Notes: generated by a model from the letters alone, not told the origin. Counted from the stretch's first letter, positions 8,003 to 16,783 are shown. The stretch: DNA of 64,000 nucleotides from Geomicrobium sediminis (GCF_016908595.1 NZ_JAFBEC010000001.1:248001-312000); one strand, 5' to 3'. Translations and numbers: made by a program.

Positions 8003-10078
8003 TTATCCTTCTGTATCGTCAGGGTCGATATCCATGTCTTCAACTTCCGCTAATTCTGGTGCTTGGTGACTTTCTTTTTGTTCAAAGAAAATCTCCATTG
8101 CTTCTCTGGCAATATTATTCGCAATTCCTGCAAATTCTCGGTTACGACTAATGGTTACGTTTGGTACAACAACCGCTACGGCAACCTCTGGGTTATCATA
8201 AGGAGCATAAGCAACCATCGTTTGGTTGTTAAGGCGAATGCCATTTTCTTGCACTTGGGCAGTTCCTGTTTTCCCAGCTGCTTGGTATTCAAAACTACCG
8301 AGCTCACGGTTTGCCGTTCCTCCACCTTGTCCTGAGACGCTAACCACTTGTCTCATCGCGGTTTGCATACGATTTATGTCACCGATCGGGTTATCGACCG
8401 TATTCAGCACTTCCGGTTCATAATAGCGTATGCTCCCACCTGCTTCTCCTGGAATGTCTCCTGGCTCAAGTACATCTCGGACGAGGCGAGTCCGCATTCG
8501 AACTCCGTCGTTTGCGAGCGTTGCCGTATACTGACCAAGTTGTAAAGGTGTGTAATCATCATATTGACCAAAACTTAACAATAACACCATACCTGCTGTA
8601 TTCGGTCCCGTAATGCCTTCAGACTCAAACGGTAAATCAATTCCTGTACTCGTCCCTAATCCAAATTGAGCATAATGCTCACGTAACATATTGTAGGATT
8701 CAGAAAGAGTGTTCCACGTATTGTTGCTACGGTTGTAACCTGCAAGGCGCATCGCGATTTCTGCCATATACACGTTGGATGAACGTCGAATCGCATCTAT
8801 ATCGTTCACATAGCCCATATTCACAACGGATGAAATGGATGGTGTATTCGGTAAATGAGTGATCGGGGAATCATGAATCACTGAACCATGTCCAATTGCG
8901 CCATGACGATAACCTGCTAACACCGTCGCCGGCTTAATTGAAGATCCTACGGTATAACTATTGTTTACTGTACCGAGGTGGCCTTGATACCCGACAAGCG
9001 CTAAGATGTCACCGGTAGATGGTTCAATCATGACGACATACGCATCACGCCCGGCAGGAAATGCATACCCACCGTACCCATCGATTCTGCGTGTTACCAT
9101 CGCATCAACTTCTTGTTGCAAACGCATATCTAGCGTGAGTCGTAAATCATTTCCTCTGCGACCTTCTTGCATTTCTACATCACCACTTGGCAATGTCGTC
9201 ATGATCGCTTTCTCACCACGCAACAGATCTTCATACTCTTGCTCTAGGTATGACGTTCCCACAGCATCGCTACGTTCGTAACCTTTCCCTAAGTACCCAT
9301 CAACAAGCTCTGCTGGGATTGATCCTACGCTTCCAAAAAACGATGCAAATTGTTCACCGTACGGATAAACTCGTTCCGCATCTCTCATTAAATCTGTCCC
9401 TGGCATTGTATGTAAGACTTCACCAATATGATGTGCTTGTTCTTCACTTAATCCACGAGCAATCCGGTTTGGTGAATGATTGTAACCGCTGAGCATCTCC
9501 CGCCAGATTACAACAGCTTGCTGTTCTTCCAGACTATAGCTCTCGCGTATTTCCTCCGCATCTAAGCGACTAAGTTGTCTTGTATAAATATCACTTTGAC
9601 TTAGGTCGTCTGTAGAAATCTCTTCGCTCGTCACGAGTTCATCTACAAATGCTGCCATCGGCCCGAGCGTACCATCTTCCTCACGCTCTTCAATCGAAGC
9701 TTCATATAAGAAATAATCTTGCCACTCACGGTCGTTAATTTCTTCTACGTCTTCTTCATCAACTTCTAAGTAATTGACAAGTTGATGCGCAATTTCATAA
9801 CGCTCTTGTTCGTTGCCTGGGCGATTCGTATACGTAAGCGAGAGCTGCATGTCATTATCAACTAAAACATAATTATTGCTATCAAACATAATTCCACGCG
9901 GAGCATCTACAGTCGCAGTCTGCTCTTCCTCTTGACTTAACATTAAATCGTAAGAATCTCCTTGAACGATTTGCACGTACCCAAGACGCAATATAAGAAT
10001 AGAAAATAAGACAAATACCCCAAAGAACAGTACGTTAAGACGATAAGGAATATGATTCTTACGTTTTGGCTGCCCCAT
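8003..10078 (-). CDS. pbpA: Class B penicillin-binding protein 2 (PbpA/PbpH type transpeptidase)
   Basis: A 691-residue D,D-transpeptidase that cross-links peptidoglycan during elongation. It has a short cytoplasmic N-terminus, one membrane anchor (about 14-32), a PBP dimerisation domain and a transpeptidase domain with the three catalytic motifs: S379-S-I-K382, S432-S-N434 and K602-T-G604. The length and the acidic insertion around 105-165 match the rod-shape PBP2A/PbpH group of Bacillus. The start ATG at 10078 follows GGGGAGAG; an in-frame ATG 20 codons upstream lacks a ribosome site. The very acidic C-terminal tail may reflect salt adaptation. B. subtilis has two redundant paralogs (pbpA, pbpH), so the exact orthology is uncertain. 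Confidence 0.88.
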   Translation of the reverse strand: MGQPKRKNHIPYRLNVLFFGVFVLFSILILRLGYVQIVQGDSYDLMLSQEEEQTATVDAPRGIMFDSNNYVLVDNDMQLSLTYTNRPGNEQERYEIAHQLVNYLEVDEEDVEEINDREWQDYFLYEASIEEREEDGTLGPMAAFVDELVTSEEISTDDLSQSDIYTRQLSRLDAEEIRESYSLEEQQAVVIWREMLSGYNHSPNRIARGLSEEQAHHIGEVLHTMPGTDLMRDAERVYPYGEQFASFFGSVGSIPAELVDGYLGKGYERSDAVGTSYLEQEYEDLLRGEKAIMTTLPSGDVEMQEGRRGNDLRLTLDMRLQQEVDAMVTRRIDGYGGYAFPAGRDAYVVMIEPSTGDILALVGYQGHLGTVNNSYTVGSSIKPATVLAGYRHGAIGHGSVIHDSPITHLPNTPSISSVVNMGYVNDIDAIRRSSNVYMAEIAMRLAGYNRSNNTWNTLSESYNMLREHYAQFGLGTSTGIDLPFESEGITGPNTAGMVLLLSFGQYDDYTPLQLGQYTATLANDGVRMRTRLVRDVLEPGDIPGEAGGSIRYYEPEVLNTVDNPIGDINRMQTAMRQVVSVSGQGGGTANRELGSFEYQAAGKTGTAQVQENGIRLNNQTMVAYAPYDNPEVAVAVVVPNVTISRNREFAGIANNIAREAMEIFFEQKESHQAPELAEVEDMDIDPDDTEG

Positions 10079-10096
10079 CGAACTCTCCCCAATCTT

Positions 10097-10282
10097 GTGA
10101 AAATCGATTTTCGAAATAATCAAAAACAGCAAAATCATCAGTTATCAATTCATCCTAATGGACTAGACATAGATGCGTCCATCGTAACACAAGAAAAGGA
10201 CATACACATCGTTCTTAATAAAACAGAAACGAAGAAAGTCGATCACCTTTTAAAGTATCGATTAAACCTAGTCTTTAAGTAA
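10097..10282 (+). pseudogene. Possible remnant of a small gene
   Basis: The frame from about 10130 to the TAA at 10282 reads like protein (LSIHPNGLDIDASIVTQEK, then VLNKTETKKVDHLLKYRLNL), but there is no ATG, no TTG and no ribosome site before it. The only in-frame GTG (10097) lacks a Shine-Dalgarno and lies very close to the divergent PBP start. I cannot tell whether this is a degraded 5' end or chance. The remaining bases to 10404 show no clear gene or terminator. Confidence 0.25.
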
Positions 10283-10404
10283 AGCGGCTTTGCGATGGAG
10301 TTAGGCGCAGTGAATCGTTTGGGTAACAACCGTAGTAAGTGAAGCCACTTAACTCATTTCTAGGTACCACTGTTTATTCTTTTCACCGTTGCCTGGCAGC
10401 TTGT

Positions 10405-11259
10405 CTACTTAATAAATGATAAGATGTGTTGATTTACAAGTTCTGGCTGTTCAAGATGAACCCAATGGGTTGCTCCACCGATAAACACTCCTTCACCGTT
10501 TCTTAGAAGTGATTGGCTTTCCTTTGCGAGTTTCGTTGATAGAAAATGGTCGCCGACTCCCCAAATCATTTTCGTTGGTACGGTCACTTCTACATCAAGG
10601 TCCATCGATTTAATGCTTTGTGGCATCCCACGATACCAGTTCAACATGGCTGTCATTGCTCCAGGTTGACGCCAGCTTGCTTCATACACCTCAAGGTCCG
10701 CCTCTGTAAAAGTCCCCGGGTTACTCGACATTTTAAGTGCCTCACTCATGTACGAAAAATCACCTGCTTCTAGAAGCCGTTCTGGTATTTCAGGCAATTG
10801 AAAGAAAGCCATATAGGAACTACGTAACCATTGCATCGGTGAGGTGAGTAGTACTTTTGGAAAGACCGCTGGATGAGGAATATTGATGGTAATTAAACGT
10901 TTGATTAACTCAGGATGAGTCGTTGCAAGATGCCAAGCAACAGCGCCTCCCCAATCATGTCCAATTACAGTCACTTTCCCTTTACCTATGCTCTTAATTA
11001 AACCAACAAGGTCGTTTCGTAGTTCATCCAGTTGATAGGCTCTGCGTCCAGTCGGTTTATCACTTTTGTTATACCCTCTTTGGTCTGGGATTATGACGTG
11101 ATACCCTGCCTTTGCTAACGGTTCAATCTGCTTTCTCCAGCCATACCAAAATTCAGGAAATCCGTGCAATAAAATAATCGGTTCACCATCTAGGTCTCCA
11201 GCACTTGCCACATTTAATGTAATCTCATTTACTGTGATTGACTGAAACTGAATGTTCAT
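10405..11259 (-). CDS. Alpha/beta hydrolase, epoxide hydrolase-like
   Basis: A 284-residue alpha/beta-fold enzyme. The oxyanion-hole motif HGFPEFWYGW, the nucleophile elbow GHDWGG with Asp as nucleophile, the acid in WGVGDHFL and the catalytic His in THWVHLEQP are the signature of soluble epoxide hydrolases, which open epoxides to diols; haloalkane dehalogenases and fluoroacetate dehalogenases share these motifs. Cap-domain aromatic residues (EASWRQPGAMTAMLNWYR) favour epoxide hydrolase. The ATG follows AAAGGGGA and lies inside the 3' end of the upstream small membrane protein gene (35-base overlap), so the two are probably co-transcribed. Confidence 0.82.
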   Translation of the reverse strand: MNIQFQSITVNEITLNVASAGDLDGEPIILLHGFPEFWYGWRKQIEPLAKAGYHVIIPDQRGYNKSDKPTGRRAYQLDELRNDLVGLIKSIGKGKVTVIGHDWGGAVAWHLATTHPELIKRLITINIPHPAVFPKVLLTSPMQWLRSSYMAFFQLPEIPERLLEAGDFSYMSEALKMSSNPGTFTEADLEVYEASWRQPGAMTAMLNWYRGMPQSIKSMDLDVEVTVPTKMIWGVGDHFLSTKLAKESQSLLRNGEGVFIGGATHWVHLEQPELVNQHILSFIK

Positions 11260-11485
11260 TATGATTCCCCTTTCGGTTCATTTGGTACACACCAATAACA
11301 CTAAAGACGACACCTGCTCCCCCACAAACAATGAGTAATTGCCAATTCGGTAGCCAAATTACACCTGACGATGAAACGACCCAAAAAGACAGTGTAGAAA
11401 ACAACGTTAGCGCAATCCCAGAAACTAACGTTCGTACTGGCTCGTACAGATTCATTGTGTTATAAAGCCATACGCTCATGAACAT
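11225..11485 (-). CDS. Small two-helix membrane protein, start uncertain
   Basis: Up to 86 residues with two hydrophobic segments (about 22-42 and 47-66) and a charged C-terminus; no recognised family. The ATG codons at 11485 and 11479 have no Shine-Dalgarno. Upstream, the same frame stays open and hydrophobic (reading CLIVLIVQVLSILPYL), while a ribosome-site-like AGAGAGG with ATGAGTGCC is one base out of frame. This suggests either an unusual start or a one-base frameshift that removed the first helix. Overlaps the hydrolase start. Confidence 0.5.
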   Translation of the reverse strand: MFMSVWLYNTMNLYEPVRTLVSGIALTLFSTLSFWVVSSSGVIWLPNWQLLIVCGGAGVVFSVIGVYQMNRKGNHNEHSVSVNHSK

Positions 11486-11612
11486 AAGATAAGGAAGTAT
11501 ACTTAATACTTGTACGATTAGAACGATAAGGCACTCATCCTCTCTATTCGAAACGCCTTTTGTCTATATTATTACACAAATTCAAAATATAAGGAGTTGT
11601 TTTTCGAGTCAA

Positions 11613-12608
11613 TCAAGAAAATCTCGCTCGAATCTTTCTCGCTTTTTCTGCTGTAATTGCTAAACGTTTGTTACCTTCTCTGCCGGTCATTGAATCCGCA
11701 GCAAACAACGAGTTCCAGATCGCTTCTTCTGTGGCGCTCGCCGTCGCATCAAAAATTTCATTCATGATTGCATCGTTGTCTCTAAGAAAAGAATAGGTGT
11801 CTACTTGTTCGGATTGATCATGTGCCGTTCGGTGTGCTGTTGAAAAAGCAATTGCAATGTCACCACTCCCATGATGTGCCGTCGATCCGGTTCGTGCAAG
11901 TCCAAATGCGGTTCGCTTCGCAATTCGATGTAACTGCCTTTCATTTACTCGTAAATCTGTTGCAACGATCATCATGATTGAACCAGGAGGCTCTTGTTGA
12001 TCTAAAGATTGGGAGAAGTTTGAGACAACGAGCACACCTAACGTACCATTCCCAACCTTTCTTGAACTTGTTCCAACCCCACCTTTGTAACCCATACAAC
12101 TCATGCCCGTTCCTGCTCCGACACAGCCTTCAGCTACTTCAGAACTTGCGTTATTAATCGCTTCTCTCGCATGATGAGAGCGTATGTGCATCCCTCTTAT
12201 ATCATTTAAATAACCGTCATTACATTCTCCAACAACGATATTAACTGTTCCTGTCGACGTTCCAATCTCTTCGTTACGTTCTAATAGCCATTGAATCGTC
12301 CCTTCGGTTACGGCTGGCACACTAAATGTATTCGTGAGCATAATTGGACTTTCTAACGTACCAAGTTCTTGTAATTGGACGAGTCCCGTCGTTTTTCCGA
12401 AGCCATTGATGACCGCAGAGCTCGCTAGAACTTTATGTTTAAAAAGATTATCTTGATGAGGCAAAACCGCTGTTACCCCTGTTCGGATTGCCGCTCCTTC
12501 TACTAAGGTTACGTGACCAACAGTTACGCCTGGCACGTCTGTAATTGAATTTTTCGAACCCTTTGGCATTGAACCAAACTGCAAATAATGACTTGCACGT
12601 TTTTGCAT
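11613..12608 (-). CDS. P1-family (S58) aminopeptidase, DmpA-like
   Basis: A 331-residue member of the DmpA/BapA family of L-aminopeptidase/D-esterases, N-terminal nucleophile hydrolases that cut themselves into two chains. The N-terminal ITDVPGVTVGHVT is the family signature. The self-cleavage site is best matched by PPG-Ser210 before IMMIVATD, Ser210 becoming the nucleophile. LHRIAKRTAFGLARTGS downstream is also conserved in the family. The ATG follows GGAGATGAAAAATC. It is divergent from the DUF3298 gene, with 55 bases between the starts. Substrate not predictable. Confidence 0.85.
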   Translation of the reverse strand: MQKRASHYLQFGSMPKGSKNSITDVPGVTVGHVTLVEGAAIRTGVTAVLPHQDNLFKHKVLASSAVINGFGKTTGLVQLQELGTLESPIMLTNTFSVPAVTEGTIQWLLERNEEIGTSTGTVNIVVGECNDGYLNDIRGMHIRSHHAREAINNASSEVAEGCVGAGTGMSCMGYKGGVGTSSRKVGNGTLGVLVVSNFSQSLDQQEPPGSIMMIVATDLRVNERQLHRIAKRTAFGLARTGSTAHHGSGDIAIAFSTAHRTAHDQSEQVDTYSFLRDNDAIMNEIFDATASATEEAIWNSLFAADSMTGREGNKRLAITAEKARKIRARFS

Positions 12609-12663
12609 GATTTTTCATCTCCATTTCTACATCATCGACATACGTTATCTTAGGAGGGATACG

Positions 12664-13251
12664 ATGTCATTAATTGAACAGTTACCACTCAGTGTCTCGT
12701 CACATCATATTGTACAGCCTCGAGTGAATGTCTACTACCCAACGATTCGGGAACATACCAACAAAAAAGCTGAAACGAGGATTAATCAAACGATCAAACA
12801 AACGGTGTGGCGTATGATGAAAGATCAAGGATACGGTCAAAAAGAAACCGAGCTAACAGGAACGTATGACATTAAAACAAATCAACCACACATCTTAAGC
12901 TTAACTCTTTCGATTTATCAATTTTCTGGTGGTGCACACGGAACAACGCTTGAGAAGGGCTTAACGTTCAACACAGAAACCGGGCAACTTCTTTCTTTTA
13001 AAGATCTGTTCTTAACAACAAATGAAGATCGTTCGATCATAAATGAGCACATCAAAAGTCAACTCGATGAGCGCCATTTAACAAGTGATTTACTCGTCCC
13101 CTTTTCAGGAGTAAATGATGATACGAACTTTTACATTGCTGACCAAACACTCGTGATCTTTTTTAATCAATATGAACTATTACCTTACGTGTACGGGATT
13201 ACCTACTTCCCGATTCCACTGTATTTGTTCCCTGACGTTTCATTGCCTTAA
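12664..13251 (+). CDS. DUF3298/DUF4163-type protein (RsiV/PdaC-like domain)
   Basis: A 195-residue protein whose layout matches the DUF4163 plus DUF3298 pair found in the extracellular parts of RsiV and PdaC: YYPTIREHTNKKAETRINQTI early, then SLTLSIYQFSGGAHGTTLEKGLTFNTETG and FKDLF. In RsiV this region binds lysozyme. Here there is no membrane anchor and no signal peptide, so this is the bare domain, predicted cytoplasmic. The ATG at 12664 follows AGGAGG at seven bases. Confidence 0.75.
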   Translation: MSLIEQLPLSVSSHHIVQPRVNVYYPTIREHTNKKAETRINQTIKQTVWRMMKDQGYGQKETELTGTYDIKTNQPHILSLTLSIYQFSGGAHGTTLEKGLTFNTETGQLLSFKDLFLTTNEDRSIINEHIKSQLDERHLTSDLLVPFSGVNDDTNFYIADQTLVIFFNQYELLPYVYGITYFPIPLYLFPDVSLP

Positions 13252-13257
13252 GTTGAA

Positions 13258-13293
13258 AAAGTGAGTCGCAATGAACAATTGCTGACTCACTTT
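13258..13293. terminator. Bidirectional terminator
   Basis: Stem AAAGTGAGTC / GACTCACTTT, extended inward by GCAAT / ATTGC, between the DUF3298 gene (+) and a small membrane protein gene (-). Confidence 0.85.
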
Positions 13294-13486
13294 ACATTAG
13301 AAAGAATAATATAATCGTTAAAATGACGAGTATGATTGGAACGATAATTAAATAGTGGAGCGATAACAGATTAAAGCTACTTTCACTGCTATACTTCTCC
13401 GAACCAGGATTCTTAGCAATCGCTAGCGTCCATACAATTCCAATCGTTGTCCCGATTAAGAGCAACAAGAACAAACCTAAGTTCAT
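13292..13486 (-). CDS. Small membrane protein (64 aa)
   Basis: Two hydrophobic segments (about 4-22 and 42-64) joined by a polar loop containing AKNPGSEKYSSESS. The ATG at 13486 lies five bases after AGGAGG; that ribosome site would itself be coded by a longer reading. No recognised family or function. Confidence 0.65.
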   Translation of the reverse strand: MNLGLFLLLLIGTTIGIVWTLAIAKNPGSEKYSSESSFNLLSLHYLIIVPIILVILTIILFFLM

Positions 13487-13571
13487 ATAATCCTCCTGAG
13501 TCATTAAAGATCATTCCATGTAAGTTTAACATAGTTGTTTCCTCTTTCATTTGTAAACGACTGGTACATTG

Positions 13572-14066
13572 TTAGTTTCGTGAAATGTTGATAAGATAAG
13601 AGGCAATTTCCCTCTCTTTCTCTTCATTTCGCAGTTGCTCGTTCTCAATTGCTTCAATCTGTTTTTTTAGTTGAAGCACGTAGGACGGATAGAAAATTAA
13701 GAGCTCTCCGTGTAAGTCACACCCTCGTATGATTACGTGAACGTGTGGATCATTTGATTCACAATGAACCATTGCAATCCAGTCGAAATCTATCCTCAAT
13801 TGACGTTCCAACCGCCACATCGCTGCTTGAATAACCTGTTTAAAGTCAAGTTCAAGATAACTAAATGAAATCTGCAACCGAAACGCCGGTTCAATTGCGG
13901 AGGTTTGTCTATCAATTTTTTGAACAAATGCTCGTCGATCTGTTAACGATTTCCCAAAGAAACGCTGCTGTGGCTCTTTGTGTTCAATATAATTCAAATG
14001 ATTGGCGATTGCGGTTATTGGTGGTGTGAGCCCATTTCTAAAATGCGACAATTGAACTTTTGCCAT
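13572..14066 (-). CDS. Stand-alone relaxase-like (MOBP/DUF3363-type) protein
   Basis: A 164-residue soluble protein. Residues 96-115 read DWIAMVHCESNDPHVHVIIR, with His101, His108 and His110 spaced as in motif III of MOBP relaxases (RP4 TraI has HTDTDNLHIH), followed by RGCDLHGELLI as in DUF3363 relaxases (HPHTHIxVRG). Tyr26 in HLNYIE is in the right place for the nucleophile, and FRLQISFSYLE before motif III matches the usual central strand. Relaxases nick DNA and attach covalently to its 5' end, but here the helicase, primase and transfer domains are all missing and no transfer genes are nearby. The C-terminus is a helix rich in Glu/Lys. The ATG follows AAGGAGTGG. The gene begins about 27 bases after the glpX terminator, so it probably depends on read-through. 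The biological role is unknown; homology is by motif recall, not a search. Confidence 0.6.
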   Translation of the reverse strand: MAKVQLSHFRNGLTPPITAIANHLNYIEHKEPQQRFFGKSLTDRRAFVQKIDRQTSAIEPAFRLQISFSYLELDFKQVIQAAMWRLERQLRIDFDWIAMVHCESNDPHVHVIIRGCDLHGELLIFYPSYVLQLKKQIEAIENEQLRNEEKEREIASYLINISRN

Positions 14067-14087
14067 CTACATCCACTCCTTATCCAA

Positions 14088-14139
14088 TAAAAAAGGAGCC
14101 TGCCACCGAGACATAATTGTCCCTTAGTGGCAGGCTCCT
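14088..14139 (-). terminator. Terminator of glpX with nested hairpin
   Basis: Thirteen-base stem AGGAGCCTGCCAC / GTGGCAGGCTCCT, with a 20-base loop that can itself fold (GGGACA / TGTCTC with one G-U pair). On the minus strand it ends in six T. It separates glpX from the relaxase-like gene. Confidence 0.9.
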
Positions 14140-14178
14140 CCTAAAAATCTCCGTATTTGATTAACTTCAGTGTATCAT

Positions 14179-15156
14179 TTAGTCGTTACTTTTCAAGTAA
14201 TAATTCGGTTTATGTTCTAAATTGTGAACCGTCTTGATGTAACGAACGGTTTTCGTTTTCGCACGCATAACGATTGAATCTGTTTCTACAAGACCGCCTC
14301 CTAGAAACTTCGCTTCATTTAGAAACGTTCCAGAAGTTACACCTGTTGCCGAGAAAATTGCATCGTCTCCAGCAACGAGATCGTTCAACATCAGAATACG
14401 ATGTGGATCTTCAATTCCCATCTCTTTACAACGAGCAATTTCTCCATCGTTTTGTGGGACAAGGCGACCTTGCATATCTCCACCGAGGCACTTCAGTCCT
14501 GCAGCAGCAACAACTCCTTCTGGAGCTCCCCCAGTTCCTAAGAATAAGTCAACACCTGTTCCAGGAAGGGACGTTGCGATTGCCGCACTAATATCATTAT
14601 CTGAGAAAAGCTTTACACGTGCACCTTTCTCACGAATTCGGTCAATCGTATCTTGATGACGTTCACGTTCTAAAACCATCACCGTAACGTCTTCAATCGC
14701 TTTATTATTCGCTTTTGCTACAATTTCAATTGTCTTTTCAACAGGGTCGTCAATGCTTACCTTACCCGCTGCGTTTGGTCCTACTGCTAATTTCTCCATA
14801 TACATATCTGGAGCGTGGAGTAAGTTCCCACGATCAGCAATTGCAAGAACAGTAATTGCGTTCGTATATCCTTTAGCAACAATTGTTGTACCTTCTATTG
14901 GATCGACCGCGATATCAACTTCAGGGCCATTACCTGTTCCTAGTTCTTCACCGATATACAGCATCGGTGCTTCATCCATTTCCCCTTCACCGATCACGAC
15001 GCGACCTTTCATGTTCACGGAGTCAAAAATCTCTCTCATCGCATTAGTTGCAGCTCCATCAGCTTGATTCTTATCGCCTCTACCTAACCACTTTGCGGCT
15101 GCAAGTGCGGCTCCTTCGGTTACTCTCGTTACTTCTAATGCAAGTTCTCTATCCAT
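14179..15156 (-). CDS. glpX: Fructose-1,6-bisphosphatase class II
   Basis: Hydrolyses fructose-1,6-bisphosphate to fructose-6-phosphate for gluconeogenesis. The 325-residue length is typical of GlpX. Metal and phosphate motifs seen: VVIGEGEMDEAPMLYIGEE, VDPIEGTT, FSDNDISAAIATS and LGTGGAPEGVVAAA. The start ATG at 15156 follows CGGAGGT. Transcribed alone and ended by a strong terminator. It is the opposite-direction step to the glycolytic operon further along the window. Confidence 0.95.
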   Translation of the reverse strand: MDRELALEVTRVTEGAALAAAKWLGRGDKNQADGAATNAMREIFDSVNMKGRVVIGEGEMDEAPMLYIGEELGTGNGPEVDIAVDPIEGTTIVAKGYTNAITVLAIADRGNLLHAPDMYMEKLAVGPNAAGKVSIDDPVEKTIEIVAKANNKAIEDVTVMVLERERHQDTIDRIREKGARVKLFSDNDISAAIATSLPGTGVDLFLGTGGAPEGVVAAAGLKCLGGDMQGRLVPQNDGEIARCKEMGIEDPHRILMLNDLVAGDDAIFSATGVTSGTFLNEAKFLGGGLVETDSIVMRAKTKTVRYIKTVHNLEHKPNYYLKSND

Positions 15157-15328
15157 TTCATACCTCCGCATTTTCTTCAATCGATAGAATAAGTATATCA
15201 CATTTTATATTTGTATAGCCTAATAATATTTTTACGAATACCACATAGGCCCTTTTTCGTTTTATCCTGTGATTGTCGTTACCGTTTTTATGACATTGCA
15301 TAAGGTAACTGTAAGGAGGGCGAATGTC

Positions 15329-16783
15329 ATGGTAACGGTAACGGGTAAAGAGTATTTACATCGAATATCAAAGCTAAAAACTGAAATATGGCTTGAGGGG
15401 TCACTGTTACAAGGTCCTGTAACAGAGCATCCCGCATTCAAAGCGGTACTTCAAAGCAAAGCGAAACTTTATGATCTTGTGCATGAGAAGCAATACGAAG
15501 ACATCTTAAGTGCCAAAGATCATCAAAGCAATTTCTCATATGAACCGATGAAAACAAAAGAAGACTTAGAGAAACACCGACTCGCGACACAAGTATGGGC
15601 AAATCAAAATGCGGGATTACTCGGCAGATCCCCGGAATACGGCAACACGATCATTACAACGTTAGCGAACGCAAAAGATTATTTTGCAATGGAGGGAAGT
15701 GAGTATGGTGAGCGGATTGAACGGATTCATAAAGAAGCACTCGAACATGATCTAACGTTTACGCATACGTTTGTGAATCCAAAAGCAAGAAAACGATCGT
15801 CTTTCTTTTCTGAAGAAGAGGAACTGCCTATCGCTGCTAAAATTGTAGACGAAACTGACGAAGGAATTGTCATCGATGGTGCACGACTCCTCGCCACTCA
15901 AGGAGGCATCACCGATGAGGTCATCGTCTTGCCCGCAGGTTTTGAGAAAGACTCATTATTTGCTTTCTCCATTCCATCAGCCACACCAGGTCTAAAGTTT
16001 CTTGCCAGACCTTCCTACGCAACTGATTCCCTTTACGACGAACCGTATTCTTCTCAATTTGAAGAAGGCGATGCAATCGTTGTTTTCGATAACGTCCTTG
16101 TGCCGTGGGATCGGGTGTTTCTTTACAAAAGTGAGCGTTTATCACAAGGCTTGTTCTTTGAGACAGGTCTAGAACCTGCACTATTGTTCCACGCATCAAA
16201 CCGGCAAATTGTTAAAACGGAATGGCTCATCGGTCTCGCTGAGGAGATGGTTGAAACGCTTAAGATCAGCCAGTTTCAACACATTCAACAAAAGCTTGCG
16301 GAAATGATCACAGCGCTAGAAGCGATGCGTGCGTTCGTGTATTCTTCCGAAGCGCAAGCAGGGGTTAATGAGTATGGCATGATGGTACCATTTGCACCAC
16401 CACTTAAAGCTGCCGTGTCTTATTACCAAACGACGTACCCACGACTTGTCGAGATCATTCAATTAATCGGAGCGAGTAATTTCATTGCCGCACCGAACGA
16501 AAAAGACTTTCAATCTCCAATTGCTCCGTTGCTCGAACGCTTTATCGGTGGTTATGACACCTCAGCAAAAGAAAAAGTCCAATTGTTACGACTTGCCAAA
16601 GATTTGACGATGGGTGATTTTGGTTCAAGGCAAACACAATTTGAACGCTATTTCTATGGAGATCCTGTTCGACTATCAACAAACTTATACAATCATTACG
16701 ACACTCGTCCGTACCGCGACCGTGTAAAAACATTTTTAGAAACACTTAGAAAGAATGACAATAGTCAAGCTCCTATCAACTAA
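15329..16783 (+). CDS. 4-hydroxyphenylacetate 3-monooxygenase oxygenase component (HpaB/YoaI-like)
   Basis: A 484-residue flavin-dependent monooxygenase of the HpaB family, which use reduced FAD from a partner reductase to hydroxylate phenols. Family features: an N-terminal helical domain with WANQNAGLLGRSPEYGN, the RIERIHKEALEHDLTFTHTFVNP region, the central beta-barrel with DGARLLATQGGITDEVIVLP and the C-terminal acyl-CoA-dehydrogenase-like bundle. The ATG at 15329 follows AGGAGG at nine bases. The reductase gene (hpaC) is not nearby, so the electron donor must be encoded elsewhere. B. subtilis YoaI is a similar orphan. The true substrate is uncertain. Confidence 0.8.
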   Translation: MVTVTGKEYLHRISKLKTEIWLEGSLLQGPVTEHPAFKAVLQSKAKLYDLVHEKQYEDILSAKDHQSNFSYEPMKTKEDLEKHRLATQVWANQNAGLLGRSPEYGNTIITTLANAKDYFAMEGSEYGERIERIHKEALEHDLTFTHTFVNPKARKRSSFFSEEEELPIAAKIVDETDEGIVIDGARLLATQGGITDEVIVLPAGFEKDSLFAFSIPSATPGLKFLARPSYATDSLYDEPYSSQFEEGDAIVVFDNVLVPWDRVFLYKSERLSQGLFFETGLEPALLFHASNRQIVKTEWLIGLAEEMVETLKISQFQHIQQKLAEMITALEAMRAFVYSSEAQAGVNEYGMMVPFAPPLKAAVSYYQTTYPRLVEIIQLIGASNFIAAPNEKDFQSPIAPLLERFIGGYDTSAKEKVQLLRLAKDLTMGDFGSRQTQFERYFYGDPVRLSTNLYNHYDTRPYRDRVKTFLETLRKNDNSQAPIN

